Counted from the first letter of the stretch, positions 14,998-24,198 are shown. The stretch is DNA of 52,539 nucleotides from CAYVQU01 sp964453155 (GCA_964453155.1 CAYVQU010000013.1:1-52539), one strand, 5' to 3'. Program-made: numbers and translations. The notes: generated by a model not told the origin, from the letters alone.

Positions 14998-16923
14998 ATG
15001 CGAGTTATTGGTACTGCTGGCCATGTCGACCACGGTAAATCGACGTTAATCGAAGCCCTCTCCGGCATTCACCCTGATCGTTTACGCGAAGAGCGGGAGC
15101 GAGAGATGACGATCGTTTTGGGGTTTGCCTGGATGGATTTACCCACTGGGGAAGAGATTGGGATTGTGGATGTCCCCGGCCATCGAGATTTTATCGAGAA
15201 TATGCTTTCCGGCATTGGCGCGATTGATGCGGCCATATTTGTTGTCGCGGCCGATGAAGGGGTTATGCCTCAAACGCGGGAACATCTCGCCATTTTGGAC
15301 ATCTTGCAAATCCAGGGAGGAGTGATTGCCCTCACCAAAACCGATTTAATTGATGATCCCGAATGGTTAGATCTGGTAGAAGCTGATTTACGAGAGGAAT
15401 TCGCGGAGACAGTCTTGGATGGGGCTCCTCTGGTGCGAGTGTCCGCCCAAACAGGGGCAGGAATTGCCCAGTTGAAACAGATATTGGGGGAGGTCCTGGC
15501 AGATAATGTCCCGCGCCCCGATCTAGGCCGCCCGCGGTTGTCCGTGGATCGAGCTTTCACGATTTCTGGCTTTGGCACCGTAGTAACTGGCACCCTGACT
15601 GACGGTTCGCTGCAGGTTGGTGATGAGGTCGTTATCCTGCCGCAAAATGTGCGGGGTCGTGTACGGGGTTTGCAAACGCATAAACGCAAAGAACAAACCG
15701 CGATCCCTGGCAGCCGTACGGCCGTAAATATCTCTGGGGTCGATCTGCAACAAATTCAACGCGGGGATGTCATCATTCATCCCGGCGATTACCCGCCAAC
15801 TCGCCGTCTCGATCTCCAATTCCGCCTGCTGCCCGCGGTCAGTCAGCCAGTCCGTCACAATATGGAAGTCAAGCTCTTCGTCGGCGCAGCTGAAGTAGTA
15901 GCCCGATTGCGCTTATTGGGTATCGATGTGCTGAAACCGGGGCAGGAGGGCTGGGTCCAACTCGAATTATCGCGACCGGTGGTAGCGATGCGGGGCGATC
16001 GTTATATCCTCCGCCGACCCTCTCCCGGCGAGACTTTAGGGGGGGGCGTTGTCGTTGATCCCCAACCCGCTGGGCGTCATAAACGCTACGATCAAGCTGT
16101 CATTACAAGACTAGAGTCTTTGGTGGGCGGCACGCCGGCTGAAATTCTTTTACAAGCGATGTTGGCCTTGGGTATTACACCGTATAAAGAGGTCATAACG
16201 AAATCCAGTTTGGAATCCGAAGTAGCGAAAGTTGCTTTGACTGAATTGCTCGACACCAACCAGGCCCTGATCCTCGGGACTGAGAACACCCTCAAGCCGA
16301 ACACATTGCTTTCATCTTCGATTTATTGGCTCCAATTTCAAGGTCAATTGAAACAAGAAATTTCTACCTATCATTCCGATTACCCCTTGAGACAGGGTAT
16401 TCCCCGGGAGGAATTGAAGAGCCGTCTCAAAATCGATTCTCGGGTTTTTAATGTTGCCTTACCTCACTTGATCTCAACTGGAAAACTGGCAGAGCGCTCA
16501 ATGCGCCTAAATCTACCCGGAGTTAGCCCGGTTCCTGTAGTTTATGACCCGGCGCACCAAATTTCATTCTCAGTCAGCCAAAAATCGCAAACCCAAAAAC
16601 TTTTTCAACAATTTGCGGCCGATCCTTATGGGCCTCCAACGATTAAAACTTGTATCGAACTCGTTGGTGACGAAGTGTATAATGCCTTATTAGACCTGGA
16701 AGACCTCATCCCCGTATCTGGTGAAGTTGTTTTCCGGCGCGCAGATTATGACCAAATGGTTGCTCAAGTTCGGGATCGAATCGCACAAGGAGGGGGAATA
16801 ACCGTTGCCCAGGTTCGTGATTTATTTAAGACCAGCCGCCGATATGTGTTAGCCTTTTTGGAGCATCTGGATGCCATCCGAATGACTGTCCGGGAAGGGG
16901 ATGTCCGGCGACTGCGGAAATAA
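14998..16923 (+). CDS. selB: selenocysteine-specific elongation factor SelB
   Basis: SelB delivers Sec-tRNA(Sec) to UGA codons followed by a SECIS element. The 641-residue product has the translational GTPase domain with G1 GHVDHGKS (residues 8-15), switch I motif MTIVLGFA, G3 DVPGH and G4 TKTD. Beta-barrel domains II and III (about 175-350) follow, and then a long C-terminal winged-helix region (about 370-641) that in SelB binds the mRNA hairpin. This arrangement, the MTI-LGF motif and the HTH tail separate it from EF-Tu. CACCGGAG gives the ribosome binding site. selA, selD and selC are not in the window. The gene ends at a strong bidirectional terminator. Confidence 0.93.
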   Translation: MRVIGTAGHVDHGKSTLIEALSGIHPDRLREEREREMTIVLGFAWMDLPTGEEIGIVDVPGHRDFIENMLSGIGAIDAAIFVVAADEGVMPQTREHLAILDILQIQGGVIALTKTDLIDDPEWLDLVEADLREEFAETVLDGAPLVRVSAQTGAGIAQLKQILGEVLADNVPRPDLGRPRLSVDRAFTISGFGTVVTGTLTDGSLQVGDEVVILPQNVRGRVRGLQTHKRKEQTAIPGSRTAVNISGVDLQQIQRGDVIIHPGDYPPTRRLDLQFRLLPAVSQPVRHNMEVKLFVGAAEVVARLRLLGIDVLKPGQEGWVQLELSRPVVAMRGDRYILRRPSPGETLGGGVVVDPQPAGRHKRYDQAVITRLESLVGGTPAEILLQAMLALGITPYKEVITKSSLESEVAKVALTELLDTNQALILGTENTLKPNTLLSSSIYWLQFQGQLKQEISTYHSDYPLRQGIPREELKSRLKIDSRVFNVALPHLISTGKLAERSMRLNLPGVSPVPVVYDPAHQISFSVSQKSQTQKLFQQFAADPYGPPTIKTCIELVGDEVYNALLDLEDLIPVSGEVVFRRADYDQMVAQVRDRIAQGGGITVAQVRDLFKTSRRYVLAFLEHLDAIRMTVREGDVRRLRK

Positions 16924-16925
16924 CA

Positions 16926-16976
16926 AAAAATCCCCGGAAATTGGGTTCGTAAAACCAAGAATTTCCGGGGATTTTT
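16926..16976. terminator. bidirectional terminator between selB and amidohydrolase
   Basis: A perfect 17-bp inverted repeat (16926-16942 with 16960-16976), starting with AAAAATCCCC and ending in GGGGATTTTT, lies between two convergent genes and gives a U-run on either strand. Confidence 0.9.
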
Positions 16977-16980
16977 GTTG

Positions 16981-18582
16981 TTAGGCTTCGTAAACCCATT
17001 CTCCGCCGACCATTGTTTTTACCGGGAGAATATCCTTAATTTCATGGGGATCGCACTCGAATGGGTCGGTATTTAAGACGAGTAAATCTGCCAGAAAGCC
17101 TGAGGCTAATTTACCCAACCGATCCTCCATTCCCGCAGCAAAGGCCGTCCCTTGGGTAAATCCTTGCAAGGCGGCGGTCAAGCCCAGGCGTTGTTCGGGA
17201 TACCAGCCCTCAAATCCTGGGGTACCATCGGCCCGGCGGCGGGTTACGGCGGCATGTAGTCCCCAAAATGGGTTTGGCGATTCGACCGGCGCATCTGAAC
17301 CTAATGCCAGGGTTGCACCTTGATCCAACTGTGACTGCCAGGCATAGGCCAGCGCCGCCCGTTCCCCCCAATAATCATCGGCCATTACCATATCGGAGGT
17401 AGCATGAATGGGTTGCATGGAGGCAATAATTTCCAGATCAGCTAAACGGCTCACATCTTGTGGATGGAGAAGCTGGACATGTTCGATCCGGTGACGAAGT
17501 TTAGATTTGGGCGGGCCGATTCTCAAGTTCTGTTCATAGGCGCGCAGCCGTTCAAACGCGTTGAGTACCTCATGATTGGCTCGATCACCAATGGCATGGA
17601 CTGCCAGTGATAAACCATTTTCTACGGCCAGCCGACCCTCTTCAAATATCTCTTCTTGATCCATCAGGAGCATGCCGCGATTATCGGGGGCATTTTCAAA
17701 AGGCTGCAACATGGCAGCTGTATGGGGTCCTAAGGCCCCATCGGCAAAATATTTCACTCCCCCAATCCGCAGCATGTCATTCCCAAAACCACTGCGCAAG
17801 CCCACCTCGATAGCATGCGGCAGGTCATCGCGTGGGATGCTTTTTACAACCCGGAGTTTTAGCTGGTTATCTTGCTGTAAGCACTGCAAGGCTGCGAAAC
17901 AACGCCTGCGGTCAAAATCATGGACTCCCGTAATCCCGAGTTGCCACAACTCGACTTGGGCGGCCTGGATCGCTTTCATGACTTCATCAAGGCGGGGTTC
18001 GGGCACTGCGGCCGCGACTAGATTCATCGCCCCTTCCAGTAAAATCCCGGTCGGGTGACCATTTTCAGCGCGGTGGATTTTGCCATCGGGGGGATCGAGG
18101 GTCTCGGCCGAAATATTGGCAGCTTTCAAAGCCGCTGAGTTGGCCCAGCCCGCATGTAATGATTTGGCCGTCAGAAATACGGGATGATGAGGGGCCACTT
18201 GGTCTAAATGATTGGCGTTGCCAAACCCCTCGGGCCACAAATTTTGGTTCCACCCGTGTCCTAATATCCACTGGCCCAACGGGGTTTCGTTGGCCCGATC
18301 AGCTACTCGTCGTAAACACTCGGCCCGGGTAGTGACCTCACAGGCTACTTTTTGCAAACCCAGGGCATAGTGTGATAGGTGGATATGGGCATCTGTCAGC
18401 CCCGGAATGATTACGGCTCCATTCAGGTTTTGATGAAATCCAATCTCCTCAAATGCAGCCCGGACTTCATTATCGGTCCCCAGCATAAGAATTTGGCCCC
18501 GGTCAACGGCCAAAGCTGAAGCGGATGGATAAGTTGGGTCAAGTGTATGGATCGTGGCGTTATATAAAATGCGCATAGTCAA
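16981..18582 (-). CDS. YtcJ-type metal-dependent amidohydrolase
   Basis: 533 residues of the amidohydrolase superfamily, YtcJ/exoenzyme regulatory type. The metal-binding DAHIHLSHY lies near residue 65, LAVHAIGDRANHEVL supplies a further His, HRIEHVQLLHP another, and LGSDAPVESPNPFWG the catalytic Asp with the typical SPNP motif. The N- and C-terminal strands form the small beta-sandwich (TIHTLDPTYPSASALAV and DLLVLNTDPFECDP). There is no signal peptide, so it is cytoplasmic. Substrates of this subfamily are mostly unknown amides or cyclic ureides. It is monocistronic and ends at the shared terminator with selB. Confidence 0.9.
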   Translation of the reverse strand: MTMRILYNATIHTLDPTYPSASALAVDRGQILMLGTDNEVRAAFEEIGFHQNLNGAVIIPGLTDAHIHLSHYALGLQKVACEVTTRAECLRRVADRANETPLGQWILGHGWNQNLWPEGFGNANHLDQVAPHHPVFLTAKSLHAGWANSAALKAANISAETLDPPDGKIHRAENGHPTGILLEGAMNLVAAAVPEPRLDEVMKAIQAAQVELWQLGITGVHDFDRRRCFAALQCLQQDNQLKLRVVKSIPRDDLPHAIEVGLRSGFGNDMLRIGGVKYFADGALGPHTAAMLQPFENAPDNRGMLLMDQEEIFEEGRLAVENGLSLAVHAIGDRANHEVLNAFERLRAYEQNLRIGPPKSKLRHRIEHVQLLHPQDVSRLADLEIIASMQPIHATSDMVMADDYWGERAALAYAWQSQLDQGATLALGSDAPVESPNPFWGLHAAVTRRRADGTPGFEGWYPEQRLGLTAALQGFTQGTAFAAGMEDRLGKLASGFLADLLVLNTDPFECDPHEIKDILPVKTMVGGEWVYEA

Positions 18583-18640
18583 CGTTAGCTCCGAGGATAC
18601 GGTTCTGCGTTATTAATACACCGATACCGTATTCCAACTA

Positions 18641-18725
18641 AGTAGATTTCAGAATGGTTCTTGAGATGATAGAGATGATTAAACCGAAATCTGCTCAGGT
18701 GTTGCGGAAAATCTGGCTCAATTTA
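18641..18725. repeat. dispersed hairpin repeat, copy 1
   Basis: AGTAGATTTC (18641-18650) pairs with GAAATCTGCT (18686-18695, one G-U), followed by CAGGTGTTGCGGAAAAT. The same layout recurs at 27911-27985 and, less perfectly, at 47123-47190. GGTGTTGC near 18698 can also pair with GCAACACC near 18740, so this copy may end the parB transcript. Confidence 0.5.
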
Positions 18726-18750
18726 TTGAAAAGAATAATCTGCAACACCC

Positions 18751-19620
18751 TCAACCATTTTTCTCAAAGAAATCTAATAATGAGTCTAATTCTTCGTTTG
18801 AGAAATAATGGATCGTAATACTGCCGCCCTTGCGGCCATGTTTTAGGGTAACTTTGGTTCCCAGGCGTTCTCGGAGACGTTCTTCTAATGCAGTAATTTC
18901 GGGGGCAACTTCTTTTTTGGGGGGTGGGACGGTTTTCTCGCCGGTCAGGCGGCGGACCAGTTCCTCAGTTTGCCGCACATTGAGGTTTTTCGCCAGAATC
19001 GTTTTCAGGGCCGCAGTTTGGGCCTGGGGGGTGGGGAGGGTTAGCAAAGCCCTGGCATGTCCCTCGCTGATCTGGCCATCTGTCACGGCCTGTTGAATGC
19101 TCACGGGTAGATTGAGTAATCTCAGTGTGTTTGTGACGGCCACCCGGCTTTTACCGACTCGTTGGCCGACCGCTTCATGTGAGAGGCCAAATTCTTCGGT
19201 GAGTTGGCGGTAGGCCTCGGCCGTTTCCAACGGGCTGAGGTCCGCGCGTTGAACGTTTTCGATCAGGGCAATTTCCAGGCGCTCCTGTTCGGTAGTTTCC
19301 CGTACTATGACCGGAACTGTCATCAAGCCGGCTTCTTTGGAGGCCATTAATCGCCGTTCACCGGCAATCAAAATATATTCGCCGGTAAATTGCTCTTGAG
19401 TCACGATGAGCGGCTGGATAACCCCGTGTTCTCGAATGGAGGTGGCTAATTCTGCCAGTTCCTCGCCATCAAAATGCAGCCGAGGTTGCCGCGGGTTGGG
19501 CGTAATCGCCTCAACTGAGATTTCCTGAACTCCCCCGGACCCTGGGGAGGGCTGAAAACCACTGTCCTGCGGTATCAACGCATCTAAACCTTTACCAAGA
19601 CCGGGTCGTTTTCGAGACAT
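18751..19620 (-). CDS. parB: chromosome partition protein ParB
   Basis: 289 residues. The ParB N-terminal CTPase/parS-binding domain begins near residue 32 (VEAITPNPRQPR), with the conserved GERR box (LIAGERRLMASKEAG), which binds the nucleotide triphosphate. The central helix-turn-helix (EAVGQRVGKSRVAVTNTLRL) reads parS, and a C-terminal dimerisation helix ends the protein (EELDSLLDFFEKNG). The N-terminal KRPGLGKGLDALIP is the usual ParA-stimulating peptide. It follows parA by 76 bp on the same strand. No convincing parS site was found in the window. Confidence 0.95.
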   Translation of the reverse strand: MSRKRPGLGKGLDALIPQDSGFQPSPGSGGVQEISVEAITPNPRQPRLHFDGEELAELATSIREHGVIQPLIVTQEQFTGEYILIAGERRLMASKEAGLMTVPVIVRETTEQERLEIALIENVQRADLSPLETAEAYRQLTEEFGLSHEAVGQRVGKSRVAVTNTLRLLNLPVSIQQAVTDGQISEGHARALLTLPTPQAQTAALKTILAKNLNVRQTEELVRRLTGEKTVPPPKKEVAPEITALEERLRERLGTKVTLKHGRKGGSITIHYFSNEELDSLLDFFEKNG

Positions 19621-19696
19621 AGAGCACTCTCTTTCGTAATCGTTTAGTAATTAGGTGATTGCACTGTGCTAACCTATTAACCAACCAACTTGCCAC

Positions 19697-20482
19697 CTAA
19701 CCAACCTTTTCTAATACCCCATCACTCTGCAAGACTTCGGCTGCCAATGCCTGGTAAGCCTTAGCCCCAGTTGAACGGGGATCGTAAATCGAGATTGGCA
19801 CCCCATGGGAAGGGGCTTCTGCCAACCGCACGCTACGGGGGATTATGGCCTCAAAAACTCGATTTGGGAAGTATTTTTTGACTTCATCCACAACGTCATT
19901 GGCAAGGTTTGTGCGGGAATCAAACATCGTCAAGACAACCCCGCGCACCTTGAGTTCTGGGTAAATCGCGGCTCGGATGCGGTTAAGGGTGTGTGTTAGT
20001 TGGCCTAATCCTTCTAGCGCCAGATATTCACATTGTACTGGGATGATAACGCCATCCTGGGCAGCTATGAGACCATTGAGGGTTAGTAAACCCAATGAGG
20101 GTGGGCAGTCAATCAAAATATAGTCATATTGGTGATGGACGGTCGCCAGAGCCGTTCTCAAGCGACTTTCTCGTTGTTCGGCATCAACCAATTCGATTTC
20201 TGCCCCGGCCAGAGCTGGCGAGGAGGGGAGGATCCACATATTCAAACGGGGATTATGGAGACTAAGGTTTGTGACTGCCGCAGTTCCCAGCAGGGCTTCA
20301 TAAGTTCCGCCGCGAATCGTCTGCTTATTGACCCCAATGCAGGAGGTGGCATTGGCTTGTGAATCAATATCGACCAATAAAACCCGTTTGCCTGCTGCTG
20401 CCAAATAAGCTCCTAAGTTAATGGCGGTTGTGGTTTTTCCAACCCCACCTTTTTGGTTTGCCAACGCATAAATCTTGGCCAT
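19697..20482 (-). CDS. parA: chromosome partition ATPase ParA (Soj)
   Basis: 261 residues with the deviant Walker A motif KGGVGKTTTAINLG at residues about 10-23, Walker A' LLVDIDSQANAT, Walker B YILIDCPPSLG, and the arginine-rich DNA-binding C-terminus. With ParB it segregates the replicated origin region. The ATG follows directly after the stop of the PfkB kinase (no gap), so the kinase, parA and parB form one transcript. The region between parA and parB (19621-19696) holds imperfect TTAGGTG/CACCTAA repeats. Confidence 0.95.
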   Translation of the reverse strand: MAKIYALANQKGGVGKTTTAINLGAYLAAAGKRVLLVDIDSQANATSCIGVNKQTIRGGTYEALLGTAAVTNLSLHNPRLNMWILPSSPALAGAEIELVDAEQRESRLRTALATVHHQYDYILIDCPPSLGLLTLNGLIAAQDGVIIPVQCEYLALEGLGQLTHTLNRIRAAIYPELKVRGVVLTMFDSRTNLANDVVDEVKKYFPNRVFEAIIPRSVRLAEAPSHGVPISIYDPRSTGAKAYQALAAEVLQSDGVLEKVG

Positions 20483-21331
20483 TTAGAATACCTCGATACG
20501 TGCAGATTTAATTTCTTCAGATGTCGGAACGCTGTCTAAACCCGCTCGGGTGACAGATAGAGCCGCGACTTGATTCGCAAACCGGGCCGCTGCCCAGGCA
20601 TCCCTGGTTTTGTAAAACTGGATAAAAAACGCGGTAGCAAAGATATCACCAGCGCCAGTCGCATTGATTTCGTCAACTTGGGGGGCCCTAAACCGCCGGA
20701 CATCACCATGCCAGTACACTCGCGCTCCGCGATAACCATCGGTCACCACAAAAACTTCACTTTGGGCTGCCAGGTTTTCGATTTGCTCTTCGTCATGATC
20801 GACATCTTCACTGGAAATCACCGTGATGGTTACCTGTGGCAGAATTTCAGCAGCCGTGTTCCAATCTTTGCGAAAAACTTTCCCTCCCTGGTCCCAGGAT
20901 CGCAGCCAGCCTTGGGGTGTTACCCCAATCAGTGATTTTGGAAATTGATCAATGAGCTCGATATTCACCTCGGCGACCAACGGTCCTAAATGGACGATGG
21001 GGGTGTTTCGCCATTGAGCGGGGATTGCTGCTGGTGTGATTTCATTAGCAGTGTGATGGACTATTTGGGTCCGACCTGCGGGTGCGTAGATATTTTCAAA
21101 CGTTGTGCTGTGTTCCGTGGGGAGATTGATTGTGGTTGCCCCTGCCAGTGAACCCAAGGGGAGCTCCTCCCCCCAGGACGTGACGATCCCCACTCTCAAG
21201 CCCGTTGCCAGAGCCGTAAGCCCGGAATAGGCGGCAGTGCCACCCATTTTGGGCCCTTCAGCGGTCAGATCACAGGTGATGTGACCAATTACTAAATAGT
21301 CGACAGGGGAGAGTTGAGTGAGGGCTTCCAT
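20483..21331 (-). CDS. PfkB-family carbohydrate kinase
   Basis: 282 residues with the PfkB/ribokinase C-terminal signature INATGAGDIFATAFF, whose Asp is the catalytic base and whose GAG forms the anion hole. The N-terminal part is short of the usual substrate lid but keeps KMGGTAAYSGLTALATG, the sugar-binding GG motif. The substrate cannot be told from sequence; a sugar, nucleoside or inositol is likely. A TATAAT box lies 8 nt before the ATG, so the mRNA would be almost leaderless. It heads the parA-parB operon. Confidence 0.85.
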   Translation of the reverse strand: MEALTQLSPVDYLVIGHITCDLTAEGPKMGGTAAYSGLTALATGLRVGIVTSWGEELPLGSLAGATTINLPTEHSTTFENIYAPAGRTQIVHHTANEITPAAIPAQWRNTPIVHLGPLVAEVNIELIDQFPKSLIGVTPQGWLRSWDQGGKVFRKDWNTAAEILPQVTITVISSEDVDHDEEQIENLAAQSEVFVVTDGYRGARVYWHGDVRRFRAPQVDEINATGAGDIFATAFFIQFYKTRDAWAAARFANQVAALSVTRAGLDSVPTSEEIKSARIEVF

Positions 21332-21339
21332 GTGGCGTA

Positions 21340-21345
21340 ATTATA
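21340..21345 (-). promoter_or_regulatory. -10 box of kinase-parAB operon
   Basis: TATAAT on the minus strand (21345-21340), with only 8 nt to the ATG at 21331; this implies transcription starting at or beside the start codon. Confidence 0.5.
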
Positions 21346-21362
21346 CCTGAAGGGGAGATATA

Positions 21363-21400
21363 AAAAATCACCCCAAGGCTGCAGCCTTGGGGTGATTTTT
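21363..21400 (-). terminator. perfect 38-bp palindrome terminator after jag
   Basis: 19-bp arms with no loop (21363-21381 and 21382-21400): A/T-tracts outside and CCCCAAGGCTG-type GC core. On the minus strand it follows the jag stop by 11 bp and ends in a U-run. Confidence 0.85.
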
Positions 21401-21411
21401 ATTTTTAGAGA

Positions 21412-22167
21412 TCACTCTTCAGAATGAATGACAACTTTGCGCCGATTGCCTTCTCCAGTGCTTTCGGTGTAAACGTCTGGATCATCCCGCAGTTCAATGT
21501 GAACAAAGCGGCGCTCGTTGGGGGGCATCGGCTCGAGGGCCTGACTACGTCCAGATTTGCTCACCTGCTCTGCTACGGTCTGGGCCAGTTGCCGGATTTG
21601 ACGTTCACGGCGCTGGCGATACCCTTCAACATCGACAATCAAATGAATAGATTGTTCGATTTCTTTGCCGATGATTAGTTTTGCGATGTATTGCAGGGCG
21701 TCCAGTGTTTCGGCTTTGCGGCCGATTAGAATACTGAGATCGTCACCGTGAATATCCACGCAAATTGGGGGCCGGCCGCGATCTTCTGGTTCGAGTTCGC
21801 CGTATCGGGCGGTCACTTCGGCATTGATTTTCATTTTGTCCAGTAATTCGGATACCGTTTCCCGAGAAATCTGCAGATATTCGTCTTCGGTCTCGTCTTC
21901 GTCTTCATCGAGATCGGGGATCCATTGGGGTGGAGATTCCATTGGGGTTGGGGTATCTGCCTCAACTCCCGGTTCATTGGTTTCACCTTTGATGGTTAAT
22001 CTCACTCGAGACTGGCGCGATCCTAAACCAAATAATCCTTTGGTGCCTTCGTCCAAAACTTCAATATCCACCTGATCTTCAGGTAGACCTAATTGGGCCA
22101 GTCCATCAGCAATTGCTTCTTCGATGGAGGGAGCAATAATCTCGATATTGGTCCGTTTTGTGTTCAT
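21412..22167 (-). CDS. khpB: RNA-binding protein Jag/KhpB
   Basis: 251 residues in the order Jag-N, KH, R3H. Jag-N lies at residues about 5-55 (IEEAIADGLAQLGLPEDQVD, then DEGTKGLFGLGSR). After an acidic linker comes the KH domain (about 130-175, DLSILIGRKAETLDALQYI, a GxxG-like loop). The R3H domain lies at about 185-245 (RRERQIRQLAQTVAEQV and MPPNERRFVHIELRDDPDV). KhpB works with KhpA in RNA binding and in cell-division/elongation control, and the gene habitually sits beside yidC, as here (9 bp apart). Confidence 0.93.
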   Translation of the reverse strand: MNTKRTNIEIIAPSIEEAIADGLAQLGLPEDQVDIEVLDEGTKGLFGLGSRQSRVRLTIKGETNEPGVEADTPTPMESPPQWIPDLDEDEDETEDEYLQISRETVSELLDKMKINAEVTARYGELEPEDRGRPPICVDIHGDDLSILIGRKAETLDALQYIAKLIIGKEIEQSIHLIVDVEGYRQRRERQIRQLAQTVAEQVSKSGRSQALEPMPPNERRFVHIELRDDPDVYTESTGEGNRRKVVIHSEE

Positions 22168-22176
22168 AGTGCCTCC

Positions 22177-22935
22177 CTAGCTTGAAGCCCGGTTGGGGAG
22201 TATATTACTCCAGTCCAGCTTACCCATCAGGGCGTATTGGATGATCGTAGCCAGATTGCTGACCACAAAATAGAGCGCCAAACCCGAAGAGAAGCTGTAG
22301 GCTAGCCAGCCCATGAAGAGTGGCATATACATTCCCATCGCTTTCGACATTTGCGCGCTTTGGTCGTTCGGGTTGGTGGAGGGTGGTGTCATCAGTTTGG
22401 TTTGCAAATAGCTGGTGACGACTACGACCACAGCCAAAATCGGCAGTCCGAACCCGGCAATGGAGAGCCCAAAATCTTTCTCCGGTAGGCTCAAGTCCAT
22501 CCACAAGAAATAATTATTGAGGGGGATCATCGCCGCACCATTGGAAATGTGTTTTGAGAGGGTCAGTAACTGCAGCGGGGTCACCGCCAACGCCCGAATG
22601 ATGGCCTGGTAGAGGCCGATGATGATCGGGAATTGGATCAGAGTTGGCAGGCAGGACCCAAAGGGGTTAACGCCCATCTCTTGATAAAGTTTCATCTGCT
22701 CTTGAGCAAATTTTTCTTTATCGTCTTTATATTTTTTCTGTAGATCCTGATATTTTTTTGAACCTTGCAGATCTTGCATGGCTTTGGTTTGTTTCACTTG
22801 CTGGGCGTTGAGGGGGTAAGTGACCAGGCGCACCAAAATGGTGAACAAAATAATCGCCAAACCAAAGTTTTGCCCTACGAAATTATAAATGTAGAGCAGG
22901 ACATTGATCATTAAGCTGATAAAGGCTTCCCACAT
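22177..22935 (-). CDS. yidC: membrane protein insertase YidC
   Basis: 252 residues, the short Gram-positive/Oxa1-like form without the large periplasmic domain. The helix with the conserved positive residue (TILVRLVTYPLNAQQVKQT), the cytosolic coiled hairpin (QKKYKDDKEKFAQEQMKLYQ), the EMGVNPFGSCLPTLIQFPI signature and three further helices are present. It inserts proteins into the cytoplasmic membrane with or without SecYEG. It starts 10 bp after the lipoprotein gene ends, within the rpmH-rnpA-yidD-yidC-jag cluster. Confidence 0.95.
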   Translation of the reverse strand: MWEAFISLMINVLLYIYNFVGQNFGLAIILFTILVRLVTYPLNAQQVKQTKAMQDLQGSKKYQDLQKKYKDDKEKFAQEQMKLYQEMGVNPFGSCLPTLIQFPIIIGLYQAIIRALAVTPLQLLTLSKHISNGAAMIPLNNYFLWMDLSLPEKDFGLSIAGFGLPILAVVVVVTSYLQTKLMTPPSTNPNDQSAQMSKAMGMYMPLFMGWLAYSFSSGLALYFVVSNLATIIQYALMGKLDWSNILPNRASS

Positions 22936-22945
22936 ATTTCTATTC

Positions 22946-24025
22946 CTATTTCTCTAAACCAAAGGACCATTTTTGAACGCCATTGGAGTCAACTGCGATC
23001 AGCAGGTTTTCGGGATTGGATGATGTCACCAGGAGTGAGTCTCCCGCGGTGACGGGGCCGGCGTGCAGGTTATCTTCGAAGGGCTGATTCCAGCGGATCG
23101 TTCCTTCGGGATTGACAGAAACCAATGAGCCTTCTTCGGTGGTGAAGAAGATGCCCTCGGCGGTGACCAAAGGGGTTCCAACGATGGCGCTGCCGGGTTG
23201 GATTTGCCATTGACTTACGCCAGTGGAGCGGTTCACCGCAAAGAATTTGCCATCCAGATCACCAAAGTAGAGGTTGTCTTCGTGAATGACTGGGCTACCC
23301 CAAACCCAGTTTTCAGTCGCAAACCGCCAGAGTTCACGACCACTTTCGGCGTCCAGGGCTACCATCTCGTTGGCAAAGGTCCCTACGTAGAGTTTGTGAT
23401 CGGTGCTGACAACTGGCGTGCTGACGATGGCGCCGCCTAAATCGGTGGTTTTCCATAGCAATCGCCCAGTTTGAGCTTCCAGGGCATATACTTTGTGGTC
23501 CATCGAACCCAAGTAGATACAATCGCAACTTTCATCGGTTGCCGGAGCTGCCCAAAGTGGTTCGTCCGTTTCAAAAGGCGTGGCCCAGGCCAACGTGCCA
23601 TTCAAATTGAGGGCATACAGCTTTTTATCGGCGGACGGGGCAAAGATCAGGTCCCCAGCAACTAATGGCCCGCCCACATATCGGCCTTCTGCGCCATCAA
23701 AGGTCCAATTGAGTTGACCATTTTCAGGATTTAGACTGTAAAGAACGTGGTCGTAACCCCCCACGATCAATTGCCCATCAGTAGTCAGGGCCGGTTGAGC
23801 ATAAAAGGTGATTTTGGCATCAGCTTCAGCCGGATAGTGCCAGCGTTCTGAGCCATTGGATAGATTGATGGCCTGGACGAAGTTATTGAAGGCCAAATAG
23901 GCGGTCTCTCCGTCAGTCGTCAGACCAGCCCAGCCTGAAGCAACGCCGACCCGACTGCCAGCGCAGGCACTCATGAGTAGTGTAAGTGCCAGAATAGTGA
24001 TGATGAGAAAGGTGTGTTTTTTCAT
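22946..24025 (-). CDS. PQQ-like beta-propeller lipoprotein
   Basis: About 359 residues. A lipoprotein signal (KKHTFLIITILALTLLMSAC) is followed by seven or so WD40/PQQ-like propeller blades with repeated motifs such as LYALNLNGTLAW, VYALEAQTGRLLWKT and MVALDAESGRELWRF. It therefore sits outside the membrane, anchored by lipid, as BamB-like proteins do. I chose ATG 24025 with GGAAAA before it; the longer frame from 24103 would translate through the palindromic repeat at 24078-24146. Its place between yidD and yidC suggests a role in envelope assembly, but this is inference. Confidence 0.85.
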   Translation of the reverse strand: MKKHTFLIITILALTLLMSACAGSRVGVASGWAGLTTDGETAYLAFNNFVQAINLSNGSERWHYPAEADAKITFYAQPALTTDGQLIVGGYDHVLYSLNPENGQLNWTFDGAEGRYVGGPLVAGDLIFAPSADKKLYALNLNGTLAWATPFETDEPLWAAPATDESCDCIYLGSMDHKVYALEAQTGRLLWKTTDLGGAIVSTPVVSTDHKLYVGTFANEMVALDAESGRELWRFATENWVWGSPVIHEDNLYFGDLDGKFFAVNRSTGVSQWQIQPGSAIVGTPLVTAEGIFFTTEEGSLVSVNPEGTIRWNQPFEDNLHAGPVTAGDSLLVTSSNPENLLIAVDSNGVQKWSFGLEK

Positions 24026-24077
24026 TTTTTTCCAGGTTTCCTGAATCTGTGCATTTTTCCAGATTTGGCTGAAAAAT

Positions 24078-24146
24078 CTCACGCTAAGGCGCAAAGACGC
24101 CAAGTGATTTAGCCCAGTGCTTAGCGGCTTGGCAACTTTTCGTGAG
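24078..24146. repeat. palindromic intergenic repeat
   Basis: CTCACG...CCAAG (24078-24104) is imperfectly inverted as CTTGG...CGTGAG (24128-24146). The left arm, with CGCTAAGGCGCAAAGACGCC, is of a type seen repeatedly between genes of many environmental bacteria. It separates yidD from the lipoprotein gene. Confidence 0.6.
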
Positions 24147-24198
24147 TTCGTTTTCGGAGGTTAGCATATAATCTGAAGAAATCCGAGCTATGACTGAA

